From Symsagittifera roscoffensis (Eukaryota > Xenacoelomorpha > Acoela > Convolutidae): DNA of 64,000 nucleotides. The stretch spans positions 3,758,580 to 3,822,579 of the forward strand of contig NC_087063.1 of assembly GCF_963678635.1 (NCBI RefSeq). The letters run 5' to 3'. Of this stretch, positions 43,059-53,004 are shown in pieces; positions within the stretch are counted from its first letter, which is position 1, and every line of letters begins with the position of its first letter. The notes under the pieces were generated by a model, which saw nothing but the letters and a program-made list of their open reading frames with translations, was not told the origin of the DNA and did not search any database. The position numbers and the translations under genes are program-made.

Positions 43059-43395
43059 GTTAAAAAGTTAGGATAGCACTCGTTGATGATTAAGAGTGCA
43101 ACTTAAACTAAGACTAGATTAAGACTAAGATTGGTTAAGATTCCTACGATAATTGTAGGCTTTTATTTAAGACTAAATAAAAGACGGTGATGCTAACTAA
43201 AGTAAGAGATGTTTAAAAGATTGAATTTGTTTCGGTTAATTTGTTGCATATCATAAAAGATAGTGCGCAATTTCCAAGTCTACCAAAAGCCGTTGCGCTT
43301 TTGGCAGGTGTATATAAATTAACACCGTATGAATTAACAACGTAAAGGTCACGATCAGTATAGAGGTTAAATGATCAAACAATAATACTTTTACA
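43058..43395 (-). repeat. 5' LTR of nested Ty3 element
   Basis: 338 bp, matching 35766-36103, followed on the + strand by the second GGCAG. Confidence 0.95.
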
Positions 43396-43400
43396 GGCAG

Positions 43401-44494
43401 AAGCGGTGCCGTGTCAAACAGCCTCGACAGAGGAGACTTGTGACCACCTGATAACTCATTGAATATCGAGGTATGGTTTTCCAATGACTTTTCAGTCAGA
43501 CAACGGCAAGGCCTTTGTGGGGGATTTGACCAAAGAATTAATGAAGAGGTCACACATTGCTCAAGCACACTCAACGACTTACCATCCTCAGACCAACGGG
43601 CTGGTAGAGAGACAGAATAGAACGTTGGTGAACATGCTGAGGGTATACTGCTCAAGATACATGACAGACTGGGATAAATATCTGCCGCAAGTCGTAGGGG
43701 CGTACAACAGTACGCAACACTCAACAACGGGCATCAGTCCTTTCATGATGTTGACGGGCAGGGAGAGAGCAATGCCCCTGACATTCTTTTACCCAGAATA
43801 CGAAGGGAAGAGGACGTCGCCTCAAGCATACGTGAAAGTTGCGATCAGGAGACAGCAGGAACTGAACGAGCTATGCAGGAGGAACACTGCGCAAGCACAA
43901 ATGAGACAGCGCAAGAAATATTATGAAAAGATATTACAGGCGAAGCCATATGAGGTGGGCCAGTACGTGTGTGTTTTCCAGAATGTCATACCGCCCAAAG
44001 GGACAAAGAAACTACTCAAGAAATGGAGAGGACCATTCATGATAACAGAAGTACATCAACAAGGACGGTTCTACCGCTTGAGTACTGGGCGAGCAGCACA
44101 TTATGAAAATCTGAAGCCTCATGTTCCATCCCCAGAGGACTGGTGTATACCAAAGGACTTGGAGGGACTTGAGTACCTACTGGTGGAGCCAGCATGTGAA
44201 GTGAACGAAAGAGACACCAGAGAGAAAAATGATGGCAATGAGAACTTGAGCTTGGATGGCAATGAAAAAATAGAAGCGGACTCTGAAGCGGAATCTTTTG
44301 TGGAAAAAGACCGGAACGATCCGGATCAAGGTGAGGTGCCAAAGTGGACAGAACCAGACTTATCAATACCAGCGGGGACAAGGAGTGGCAATCGCAAACG
44401 GACAGGCATGAGGTACAACAGGTACGGAGACGATTTCCTGATTGATAAGATACAGCCCGATGACCTAAGCAAAGAGCTACTAAGTGTGGGCTAA
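43401..44494 (+). CDS. Unit 3 integrase, core and C-terminal part
   Basis: Resumes the integrase cut at 35765. Two early codons are changed, including a stop near 43459; the open frame from 43484 holds the second Asp (SDNGKAF) and the Glu (TNGLVERQN) at D-35-E spacing. The C-terminal domain follows (WRGPFMITEVHQQGRFYRL), a Gypsy-type SH3-like region. An acidic tail then ends at TAA 44492-44494. A further Glu-rich frame (44495-44917) continues in phase beyond this stop, so the tail was once longer. Confidence 0.8.
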
Positions 44495-44645
44495 CTAGCA
44501 GCTGATGATGAATGGCAAATCATCAATGATAATGAACACTACCCACAGAAAGACCACTCCACACCAGAGCGGGAGACGGATTTGGAACAGAGCGAGATAG
44601 AGAGGAGGGAGAAAACGAACTTGAGGATATTAGAATGGATGCGCG

Positions 44646-45417
44646 ATGTCAAGCACGGAGGCGACGAAGGACAATGCATACAACAAAGCGGGAAAGCACA
44701 TAAAAACGGAAAATCCCCTCTTCGGCAGGACAGCAACAGACAGGCCGCTGGAGATTCCACCGGACAATATGAACCCAGCACCATCGACGGGGACGTCGAT
44801 AAATATTTTTGTCCGGGGAGTGGGGGTAGGACTTACCCACACCGAAAATTTGATGATAAAGAAACTCAGGGAAGTGAGAGAATCGAGCGGACTAGAACTG
44901 GATGGGGAGGGGGCTGAGCCTACCATAGGGTGGAATTTCAAAACGAAGTTTGAAATACCAAACGAATACTCGGAAAACATCCTGATAACGGATAGTGACT
45001 TCATTGTGTCAGACAGGACTAGCGCAATCTGTATCACGGCGGACATGAGTTTCAAATCAAAACTGGAGGCCGACTTCAAGAGAGAGTACCAGAACAAGGA
45101 GTTTCTGTTTAGACAGAGACCGGGGCTGGGAGGAATGGCTGCGCTTCCACCATCAGTAGCACAAGTCCCAGGCAAATACCTGTGCTTCCTAGTGACGAGG
45201 GTCAATGACAGGAACACGATCGACCCTGAACACGTGATGTTGGCACTAACGAGACTTCATGATTGAAAGAAGGATAACGGAGGTCTCAATGCCGGTCTAT
45301 GACCCAAACAGGGGCAAGTTGAGCCCAAGGGAATTATACGCTATCCTACACGTGGTCTTCGCGGAAACGGAGATAATGGTATATCTGCACAAGAAATACT
45401 ACTTGAGCATCGCCTGA
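44646..45417 (+). CDS. Macro-domain ORF (Poa1/OARD1-like) of giant element
   Basis: The ATG at 44646 opens 206 codons. After a ~75-residue variable N-terminus the sequence follows the Poa1/OARD1-type macro fold, which removes ADP-ribose or its phosphate from substrates: a strand pair (ENILITDSDF), AICITADMSFKSKLEADFKR (ligand loop 1 and first helix), LGGMAAL, KYLCFLVTRVN, then a helix. The frame stops at 45264-45266, but a +1 frame from 45259 to TGA 45415 supplies the expected last part (EVSMPVYDPNRG ligand loop 2, helix, final strand), so a single indel divides the domain. The usual Gly-rich loop 2 is altered. It lies between integrase and accessory module; a remnant in unit 2 shows it belongs to the element. 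Confidence 0.65.
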
Positions 45418-45926
45418 GTCGGGTACATGGGGGCCTCGAGTTGGGTATGAAGGGAATTCAAGTTGGGTATTGGGGCACGGCTCAGGTAAAAGGATCTTAA
45501 AACGCGATTGGCATGACAATTAAATTTTAAATGATTGATGGTGCTAAAACATAAAATGAATGTGCATGCTTTTAGAAAACTTCCAATTGAACTATTTTAG
45601 TAGAACGAAAAGGATAAGGTTTTAATCATAGTGGCAGGGGGGTTTTAGGTTAGGAACAAAGCATGTTAGTCTAAAGATCAAGTGTTGTTTTCAGATTGAT
45701 TTGGTAAAGTCAAATTGACTACCCAACTACACTCAATTGAAAGAAAAGAAGTTCTTGAACGAATACACAAGATGAACGACGCTTCAAGAAGTTAACTCTC
45801 AAGTACTCAAGTTGGTACGCTAATACTCAAGTTAGTAAGGTAGTTCTCAATTTGCTAAGGTATTCCTCAAGTTGCAAGGTAATTCACAAGTTTGTTAATA
45901 CTCAAGATCATCCAGAAATTATAGAA
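45418..45926 (+). other. Spacer before accessory module, unit 3
   Basis: Matches 18743-19231. Splice acceptor-like TTGTTTTCAG ends at 45694. CTCAAG words recur between 45798 and 45906. No ORF. Confidence 0.45.
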
Positions 45927-46946
45927 ATGGCAGATCGATTCTGGAAGTCCATGCCGTCGGCTCTGAAAAGGCCCACACTTGATGAGCTATACAGACGCCT
46001 GAGGGATCTGGATTACACCCAAGTGGATGAGAAAATGGCGGTGATGCTGAACGCCATCCTCCAATTGGAAGAACGGGGCGAATGCCGGGAGTCTGCAACA
46101 GAAGCGGTTCTGATGGTCGGCTACACCACTGATGGAATATCCAACCAAGAACAAACCAGGTGGCTGTCCTGGAATGTGGACGGAGGAATAAGGGGATTCG
46201 ACTTGGCAAGGAACCCTGACTTGGGCAACAACACCGAGTATGGCGCAGGGGAGTTCCCACTACCGATCAGACCATCAGCAAGATCTACGGGCCAGAGCAC
46301 GAGTAAGATGCCATCGATGACGCGAGCGCAACAAACGGGAGAAGCGTATCCGGATCTCAGTATTCTGAAGAGAGAACTTGAGAGGACTCAGCGGGAGAGG
46401 AACAAAGCGAACCTCGACCGGGATCAAGCAAAGCTGGAGAGAGATCAGGCAAATCTGGAGAGAGATCAAGCGGTCGTCGAGAAGGACCAAGCGCGGAGGG
46501 AACTTGATATGCTGAAGGCCGAGCATCTGCAAGAACAAAGGGTGCGAGAGAATGCCGCGAATTGTGAACAGCTGAAGTCGAAACTTGAGAGAATCCAGCA
46601 ACGACAACGCGAGCTCGATATGCAGAAGGTAGCCAGGCCCAAGGAGCGAATGGCTACCGGCTCAAGGCCAGAATCGCGTATGGAGGTGGACGAAGCTCCC
46701 AGATCGATGGGACGATTCAACCTTGACCGCGCGGCTCAGGAGCATATGAATGAGGGGTTGGATGTATGGATACCAACTGAGTCAACGTCCTCCCTGCATG
46801 GCCTAGCGACACAACCGATACGTCCATTGATGGACGTCGCACTTCCTGGGTATACCCCGAGTTCAACCCCGAGCAGCAGTCAGGTGAGCGGCAGCTCGTC
46901 ACGCCTGAAAGAATTGCACGAGAGGCTACAACTAAGGAATCGTTAG
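45927..46946 (+). CDS. Unit 3 accessory ORF-A, coiled-coil part
   Basis: Same ATG and layout as 19232. The frame passes the position where unit 2 has TAG (here CAG) and ends at TAG 46944-46946 where unit 2 has GAG. The two copies therefore carry different single stops, and together they show that the coiled coil and the SGNH domain were one reading frame. The coiled-coil segment is 46360-46620. Confidence 0.7.
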   Translation: MADRFWKSMPSALKRPTLDELYRRLRDLDYTQVDEKMAVMLNAILQLEERGECRESATEAVLMVGYTTDGISNQEQTRWLSWNVDGGIRGFDLARNPDLGNNTEYGAGEFPLPIRPSARSTGQSTSKMPSMTRAQQTGEAYPDLSILKRELERTQRERNKANLDRDQAKLERDQANLERDQAVVEKDQARRELDMLKAEHLQEQRVRENAANCEQLKSKLERIQQRQRELDMQKVARPKERMATGSRPESRMEVDEAPRSMGRFNLDRAAQEHMNEGLDVWIPTESTSSLHGLATQPIRPLMDVALPGYTPSSTPSSSQVSGSSSRLKELHERLQLRNR

Positions 46947-48264
46947 AGCCCGGCAAGAGTGGAGTTACCCCTGACGTGGAGGGAGCAACCTATCAGGAGT
47001 GTGGTAATCTCAAGCTACAAGAAGAACACGGAAGGCAGATATCACAGGCACAATCGCATGGATTGGAGCACGGCACAAAGAGTCAGGAGGGATTGCTTCC
47101 ATGACGCGGCTTGGGTGGAATACCTCACGCAGCCACGTAAGCCAGAGGGGGCGGTCCACCTAATCGTAGGAGACAGCCTGCTGCGGGTGCTGACCCGGAT
47201 TCAATCACATTGGCAAACGGGGATCTTGAGTTTCGCTGGAGCTGCAACCCCACAGATGTTGGCAACACTTGAGATGCTAGAGATGGCAAGAGTGTACACG
47301 GTGACCCTAATGATCGGGACGAATGACGTGTCCAGGGGGAGTCCAGGAAGGTAATGAAGCTACATGACAAGATGAGCTGCATCCTTGAGGAATTGCAGAT
47401 TCAAATGGATCCTGCCATTCTCACGGTGTGTACCATTCCCTACAACATGAAGGCGGACCAACACGCGATGGAAATGAACACGAAGGTGCGAAACCTGAAC
47501 GAAATAATCAGGCAAATACATCAGAGGAGTGTCCTTCCCGTTGGATTACTGGATGTAGCCGAGCAGATGGAGCGATCTGTTTTCCCCGACGATGCATCCT
47601 CAGACGGGATCCACTTTGACAGGCCTAGGGGGTGGAATGGTTGAATGATGTCTTCCAAAGGCACTTAGGCGCGTTGGAGGCAGAATTGCTGGAGACGGCC
47701 CAATTCACATTCGGGCCACCTCCAAATCTGCCTTTCTTTAACTCAAGAACCTTATCCAGTCGCCTGGGAGCGACGACCGATTCTAGAGACAGCTCGAGGA
47801 GCAGCCGGACCAGATTACCAGGTGCCGCACCCATGGAGGCAGAGGAGGCAACGTCATCAACACCTCAGAGTTTGGTAGTATCCTCGGTGGTGGTGGTGGA
47901 AAACAAGAGGGTGGAGAGACCAGCGGAGAACAGTTGGTCGAGATATCTGGAGAAGGTAAAGGAGCTGGACTTGGAAGATCTGGAGTGCAGGCAAGAGTTG
48001 GCAGAAGCTTTGGGTCTCGAGCGAGTGTCGCATGAAGACTTGGGTAGACACCAGTGCGTGGACTGGTTGAAGGCTCACGAGACGCATTTCTCAAGAGCGA
48101 AAATCATGGAGACGGCGGATCTGACTGGGATTCCCACGAAATTGGTCATGGGACCCATCAATTACAGGCCTCTCAAGTTGCTGGGGAGTCCGGGACTGAT
48201 AGTGGAGCCCCCAAACATCGGACGAGCATTGCCAGAATTAGGTTGGCAACTCCAGCACAGTTGA
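46947..48264 (+). pseudogene. Unit 3 accessory ORF-A, SGNH hydrolase part (frameshifted)
   Basis: GDSLL, GTNDVSRG and DGIHFD blocks are all present. Two one-base losses in G runs shift the frame near 47336-47340 (after GTNDVSRG) and near 47628-47634 (after DGIHFDRPRG), so the domain spreads over three frames. Relative to unit 2 the C-terminus keeps about 15 extra codons (KLLGSPGLIVEPPNIG). It ends at the shared TGA 48262-48264. Confidence 0.7.
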
Positions 48265-48296
48265 GGGTGGTGGACAAACTGTTGGACCCAAGGGAG

Positions 48297-50402
48297 ATGG
48301 AACTGCCGGATGCTGCTTATGAAGGCACGAAGTTGGCAGACGATCCTAGATACGGGAAACCTTGCGGGAACACCCAATTGGCCAAGACCTTGGCAGCTTA
48401 CGACAGAGCAGATCCAGCTGCTGCGAGGGTGGTCATCGTTGCGGGATCGGACTTCGAGAAACCGTCTCCCATGTTGTTCTGGCCGGAGACTTTGATATAC
48501 TCACTGCCAGGAGCTGAGCTGAACCAAATGTTGACCTTGGTGGTAGCAATAAAATCGGAGATGCCTTGCGAGCCCGAGCTACTACTGTTTGCGGGAATGA
48601 ATGACCACCTGCATGCGACGGGGTTTCTTGAGCAGCTCAAGGGTGATGAACCGGCGCCGAAGAGAACCTGGGAAGCTATCCAGACGTTATTTGCAGCGAT
48701 GAATGAGGTACAGGAGAACGTTACCTCACGATTTGGTTCCAAGACAAGAGTGGTGTTCACGACGTCCCCCGGCTACGCGAGCATGCCTCCCGCCCTGCAA
48801 TTTGTATATGCGGTCTTGATCTTGATAGCCGAGGGGAATGGATGGCGTATCCTGATAGCAGCTCCCAATCGGGAGTTGGAACCGACGAACTTGAGGCTTC
48901 GCAAGTCAGAACTGGCGGCGGCGTGGGCGGATGTGTCCCACGCGTTGAGGGGCTTCTACGAGTTAGCAGATATCCTCATTGTATTGGACGAGGTCCTCTT
49001 GCTGGAGATATCGAATTTCGCCAGACAACTCAAGCTCAGTCCGGTTATAGGGGACGATCATCTAGTAATAACTCACCTGAAGGCCAGCCTGTGGTTTCGA
49101 AGTATGGAATTGACTATCACAAGCTCCACCAGTAAGTCCACAGGACAGAGCAATGAAAGAAAGAACGTAGCCGCAACATAGAAGCAACTGGAGTCGATGG
49201 TGTATCGACTGACACAAGAAAGAGGCAGGTGTGTATTCCTGACACCTTGGTTGGAAAACGCTACGGAGAGGACGAGGGAGAATGCTCCACCTCTTGTGAA
49301 GCAAATCTGGGATTTTCTTGAGGAGCAGCTGGAAGTGGCCGAGAAAAGGGAAATGAGGGTGACCAGGTTCGTCACAGCTGCCAATGAGGTCACAATTGGA
49401 GGGTTCTGGAGGGAGCACGCAAAGGGTGAGCTGAAGACGAGGAGGGATCACGAGATTCTTGAGTTCTTGAGTCCTTGTTGGGGAAAAGAGTTCATGGCTG
49501 GAGTGTTTAGTGCAAAGGAGACTATCTTTGGAGCCTTTGTACAAGAAATCCTGCACATGCCCATCAGCCTGTTGTTGGCACTGTACCTGGTTTACCCGAG
49601 GTACCTATTCAATATGGGTCCAGCGTACATGTTCAGTCGGGGTGTGGAAACACACCGGATTGACGGGTATCTGGCACTACTGCTCCTGACCCATGGTGAA
49701 CGGGTGTCATTTCATCGACTAACGAAATATGGGGAGCCCCTGTCGATGGGAAAAACCCACTCGAGCATTGACACCTATTCATATAAGTGTGCTGCAGGGC
49801 TAAAGACGTTGCTAGTGGAGTACCTCCTGATGCAGAATCGACACATGACTGGTGAGGAGAAGGATCCAAAGACGAGAGATGAATGGAGGAAAGTGAATGG
49901 GGGCATGCCTCTGTTGACAGACCTGTGCCTGGCAATGAGATCGGACCCAATGGGGATAATCCGGGGACTGGAGGAGGTCGTAACCTGCATTTATGGACCG
50001 GCCGTGACATACGCGTTTCCAGATCCTCTGGTGACAGCTTATCGTAACTCCGTGACACACTTGAGCCTCATAAGCATACTGGATGGGACGACACTCAACT
50101 GGTGTCAGCAAGAAGTGATGAGGGCACAAATGAGCAACACGGTACTCTTCGGAAAAGCGAAAGATCAAGAATTGATGGTGTACATTTTCCGAGGACAACT
50201 GCAGTGTAGGATGGGAAGTAAACGCGAGGGTCCCATCTACACTTACCCCAAATTCTGGAACCTAAATTCCCTAACGGCGAGTGGACAAGAGGTCTTGAGA
50301 ATTCCTGCATGGAAGAAGAGCTTCGAGTTGGTGAAGAGGGAGCTAGAGGCAATACTGGAGAAGGAAGTCTTGCCAAAACCATTCCAGAGTTTCCGACGGT
50401 AA
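48297..50402 (+). CDS. Unit 3 accessory ORF-B, near full length
   Basis: About 700 codons from the shared ATG, with one TAG at 49179-49181 (CAG-like position in unit 2 is GAG). The N-terminal SGNH-like domain has VAGSD and FAGMNDHLHATG. The middle has GGFWREHAKGELK and the PISLLLALYLVYPRY hydrophobic segment. The C-terminal third, known only from this copy and the unit 0 fossil, includes YGPAVTYAFPDPL and KFWNLN. No family beyond the first domain is recognised. The stop TAA is at 50400-50402. Confidence 0.65.
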
Positions 50403-50407
50403 GGAGA

Positions 50408-50917
50408 ATGACCCTGGGAATGAACAGTTCCCTGGTGGTCCCGTCCCTGTTCGCGAGAGCAGCGGCGGAAGAGCAGCAGAGGGAATTCACCGATGGCTGG
50501 GATCCCCTATTCATAGGCTACACTGCAGCGGTCTATTTTCACACCTGTGACATAAAAATAAACTCCTGGACGACACAAGCGAAGAAGATGAGAGGCTCAT
50601 TGCCCCCGAAATTCGAGATACGAGAGGTCTTGAGAAAACTTGAGCGGGCGGGTTTGGAGAACATGTTGCCGGCGTGGGACGATGGCAGGATGATCGTGGA
50701 AGAAGGACAAATTGCACTAAAGGACGAGATGAAGTTTGCCACGAGAAGATACCGGGCACTTTATGGACTGGAGCAGGTGGAAATGAGACAGGAGGGGAAG
50801 GAGCTGGATGCAGCAGGCCCGTTGTATGTGGCTCTGACGGAATACAAGAAGCCAGATCCGACGACACCATCACCCCTGTCGGTGGGCCCCCTGGAGATAA
50901 AAGAAGCGGCCCTGTAG
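50408..50917 (+). CDS. Unit 3 accessory ORF-C
   Basis: The ATG (50408, MTLGMNSS) lies five bases after the ORF-B stop. The frame is also open upstream inside ORF-B, and homology to unit 0 reaches PEFP-VRR just before the ATG. Conserved FTDGW and YFHTCDIKINSWTTQAKKMRGS blocks; the rest is charged. It ends by a one-base loss in a C run at about 50888, after which ORF-D continues in another frame. Function unknown. Confidence 0.6.
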   Translation: MTLGMNSSLVVPSLFARAAAEEQQREFTDGWDPLFIGYTAAVYFHTCDIKINSWTTQAKKMRGSLPPKFEIREVLRKLERAGLENMLPAWDDGRMIVEEGQIALKDEMKFATRRYRALYGLEQVEMRQEGKELDAAGPLYVALTEYKKPDPTTPSPLSVGPLEIKEAAL

Positions 50918-51540
50918 AAGATCGATTCAGGAGGATCCTTGAGAGGAGAAGAGTCGAATCAGGAGAAGAAAGCATGGATGAGACTCTCAGCGAGGCAGGG
51001 GAAGATATGGAAGTGGGGAACACGCCCGAACCAAAACCATCAGAAGAGGAATTCACCACTCAAGAGTTTTTGAAGGACCTGAGCGGAGAAAATTGGGCAG
51101 ACACTCCCACACCACCTCTGACATCATCTCCCTGTAAAAATATAGAGTTGCCACTGATGGGCGAGACTTCTAATATGGGAATGATACTCTTGAGCGCAGA
51201 AGAAAGGGAGAAGAATACCTTCGAGGGAAACAAGACCATGTTCCTAGGCACTCTGGATGAGGACGCTTGGCGAAAGTTCTTGAGCGAGTTCAATCGAGAA
51301 GTGGATGGCGAGATCACACTGGATGAAATCAAGGAAGAACTGTGGGACACAGTGGTGAAGTTCGGAGAGCCTGTCTTGATGGGGACGGGTCTGGAGGAGA
51401 AAGATAGAAGAGAACTGCTGAGCAAGATGGTCGAGTTGAGGAAGGCATCACAGAAGACCAAAGAAGACGAATGTAAAGACAGCTCTACTCTGAAACAAGA
51501 AACTGTCAATAAAATAATTGAGTGGGAAGGGGTCTCGAGG
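50918..51540 (+). CDS. Unit 3 accessory ORF-D (C-terminal part of ORF-C)
   Basis: Acidic, Glu/Thr/Pro-rich, with MDETLSEAGEDMEVGNTPE and a helical region (LDEDAWRKFLSEFN). In unit 0 it is in the same frame as ORF-C. The frame enters ORF-E's 3' flank at about 51520 because all of ORF-E is deleted here: sequence jumps from a point equivalent to the D-E linker to one equivalent to about 26485. Confidence 0.6.
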
Positions 51541-51918
51541 GTGAACTCGGATGAGATCTGGGTTCACCAAAAAGAAATTTTAACAAATGAGATATTGTTA
51601 TTAATATGTTATATCTATTAGATAAATCAAAATGCTGCATGACAATTTCCTGATTGAATAGGATAAAAGAAATTTTAAATTACTAGCTTAAAAAGCGAAA
51701 ACTCACAGGTGCAGGTGTGTGCAGATTTTGATTGCTGTTTAGCGATAGTGTGAAAATTCTACATGGTTGTAAATTTTGGGGTGTAGATAAAGCTAAATCT
51801 GCTGCAAACTTCTGTAAATGACCACTGGCACTGTATCTTGAGCAACACTCATTATTCTGGCGGCTCACTGGCAGACGGCGACACGCGATGAGGACATCGA
51901 TCTTGAGTCCGGGGAGTA
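51541..51918 (+). other. 3' untranslated region of unit 3
   Basis: Matches 26490-26869, including AAAAAGAAATTTTAACAAATG. No ORF of interest. Confidence 0.6.
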
Positions 51919-52165
51919 TGTGCCACAGTCGGTCATATTTGGAAGTTTTACCTTGATCTAAGTATGGTGACGTTCTTATTTTCTAGAGTGGGGGGGGGGA
52001 GTATTTTGGTGGTGGCCTTCAAACTGTAACAAAGGTTTTAGTCTCATGTCGCAAGTGAACCGAATTGGCTCCGACTGTTTGAGGTAGAAAAACACGAGAT
52101 AGTGTCCCGGATTCTTGAGCCAATGGTTATAGGGCCTATTTTTCTTTAACCTCATATGTGACTTA
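51919..52165 (+). repeat. Deleted LTR fragment at start of unit 4
   Basis: TGTGCCACAGTCGG start, then after about 37 bases it jumps to the equivalent of 5160 and runs to the equivalent of 5359, where a second LTR start begins. It is a partial duplicate with an internal deletion of about 600 bases. Confidence 0.75.
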
Positions 52166-52952
52166 TGTGCCAGTCGGTCATATTCGGAAGTTTGACCTTG
52201 AGAGAAGCAAAAAACACTTGATTTTGGAGTGAAATTTAATTTTTCAAAATTTCGAATGGAACCTGTCATGCACGATTTTCTCGCGATAACTGAAAATCAG
52301 AAAAGAGAAGTCAGAACGATCGAGTGACAATCGCGGGAAAGTTGCTAAATAAAACGGTGGGAAATTGCTATTCGCAATTTCTGTCACAATAGAACAAGAG
52401 TAGAGCTGTCCCATCTGAAACAGAGACAAGCGTATTCCCGAGAACTGGATTGTCATTACTCGATTGGATTATTATTTGAACTGGACTAGAGTGAACCTTC
52501 GGTGGAAAGGTGGACAGCTTGAGTGTCCCAATGGTTCACGAGAACTTACAGTCTAGAGTAAAAACTTGTTCTTGTTATTAAAACTGACTAACATTAAACT
52601 CATTTTAGTTACTTTATTAATTCTTGAGTTGCTCACCGACGACTTATTTACTTCCTGGTTCTTGAGCGTGCTACAATGTGAGTACTAATTTAAATTTCTA
52701 GAGTGTGTTTTATAATTGTTATGTTGAGGTAAGGCGAGTTTTAGGTTGATCCATCTGAAATGGATCAAAGTTCCACTGTCTAATAAAAAGTAACTTAACG
52801 GATTGTTCCAACCCGGTTTTTAACGGCGTTCATGTATTTTGGGTATCTAGAGACCTGAGTATGGGGACGTTATTAATTCTAGAGTGGGGGGGTATTTTAG
52901 TAGTAGCCTTTAAGCTGTAACGGGTCGTAGTCTCATGTCACAAGCGAACCGA
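52166..52952 (+). repeat. Unit 4 LTR/leader, part before LINE
   Basis: A more diverged LTR than units 1-3; the TATAAAAGG box is lost, the 9-bp stem hairpin and GTGAGT donor (52678) remain. It ends at the LINE target site. Confidence 0.75.
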
Positions 52953-53004
52953 GGATCCAGCGGCAACCGCCTACTCGTGGTGGATTCGTCTCCAACTGGA
53001 GCAA

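Larger units (their letters stand above)
35761..43400 (-). mobile_element. Nested Ty3/Gypsy retrotransposon, 7.63 kb, reverse orientation
   Basis: The element is 35766-43395, flanked by the 5-bp target duplication GGCAG (35761-35765 and 43396-43400). It has two 338-bp LTRs (TGTTAAAAAG...TTTTACA) that differ at about four positions by eye. Read on the minus strand the order is gag, protease, RT, RNase H, integrase and a long C-terminal tail. It lies in the integrase gene of unit 3, so it is younger than that unit. Several nonsense changes and one frameshift make it defective. Confidence 0.95.

Noticed and set aside
50401-50410. AAGGAG before ATG as a Shine-Dalgarno site
   Set aside because: The elements are eukaryotic; the match is chance and is absent from the unit 0 copy.
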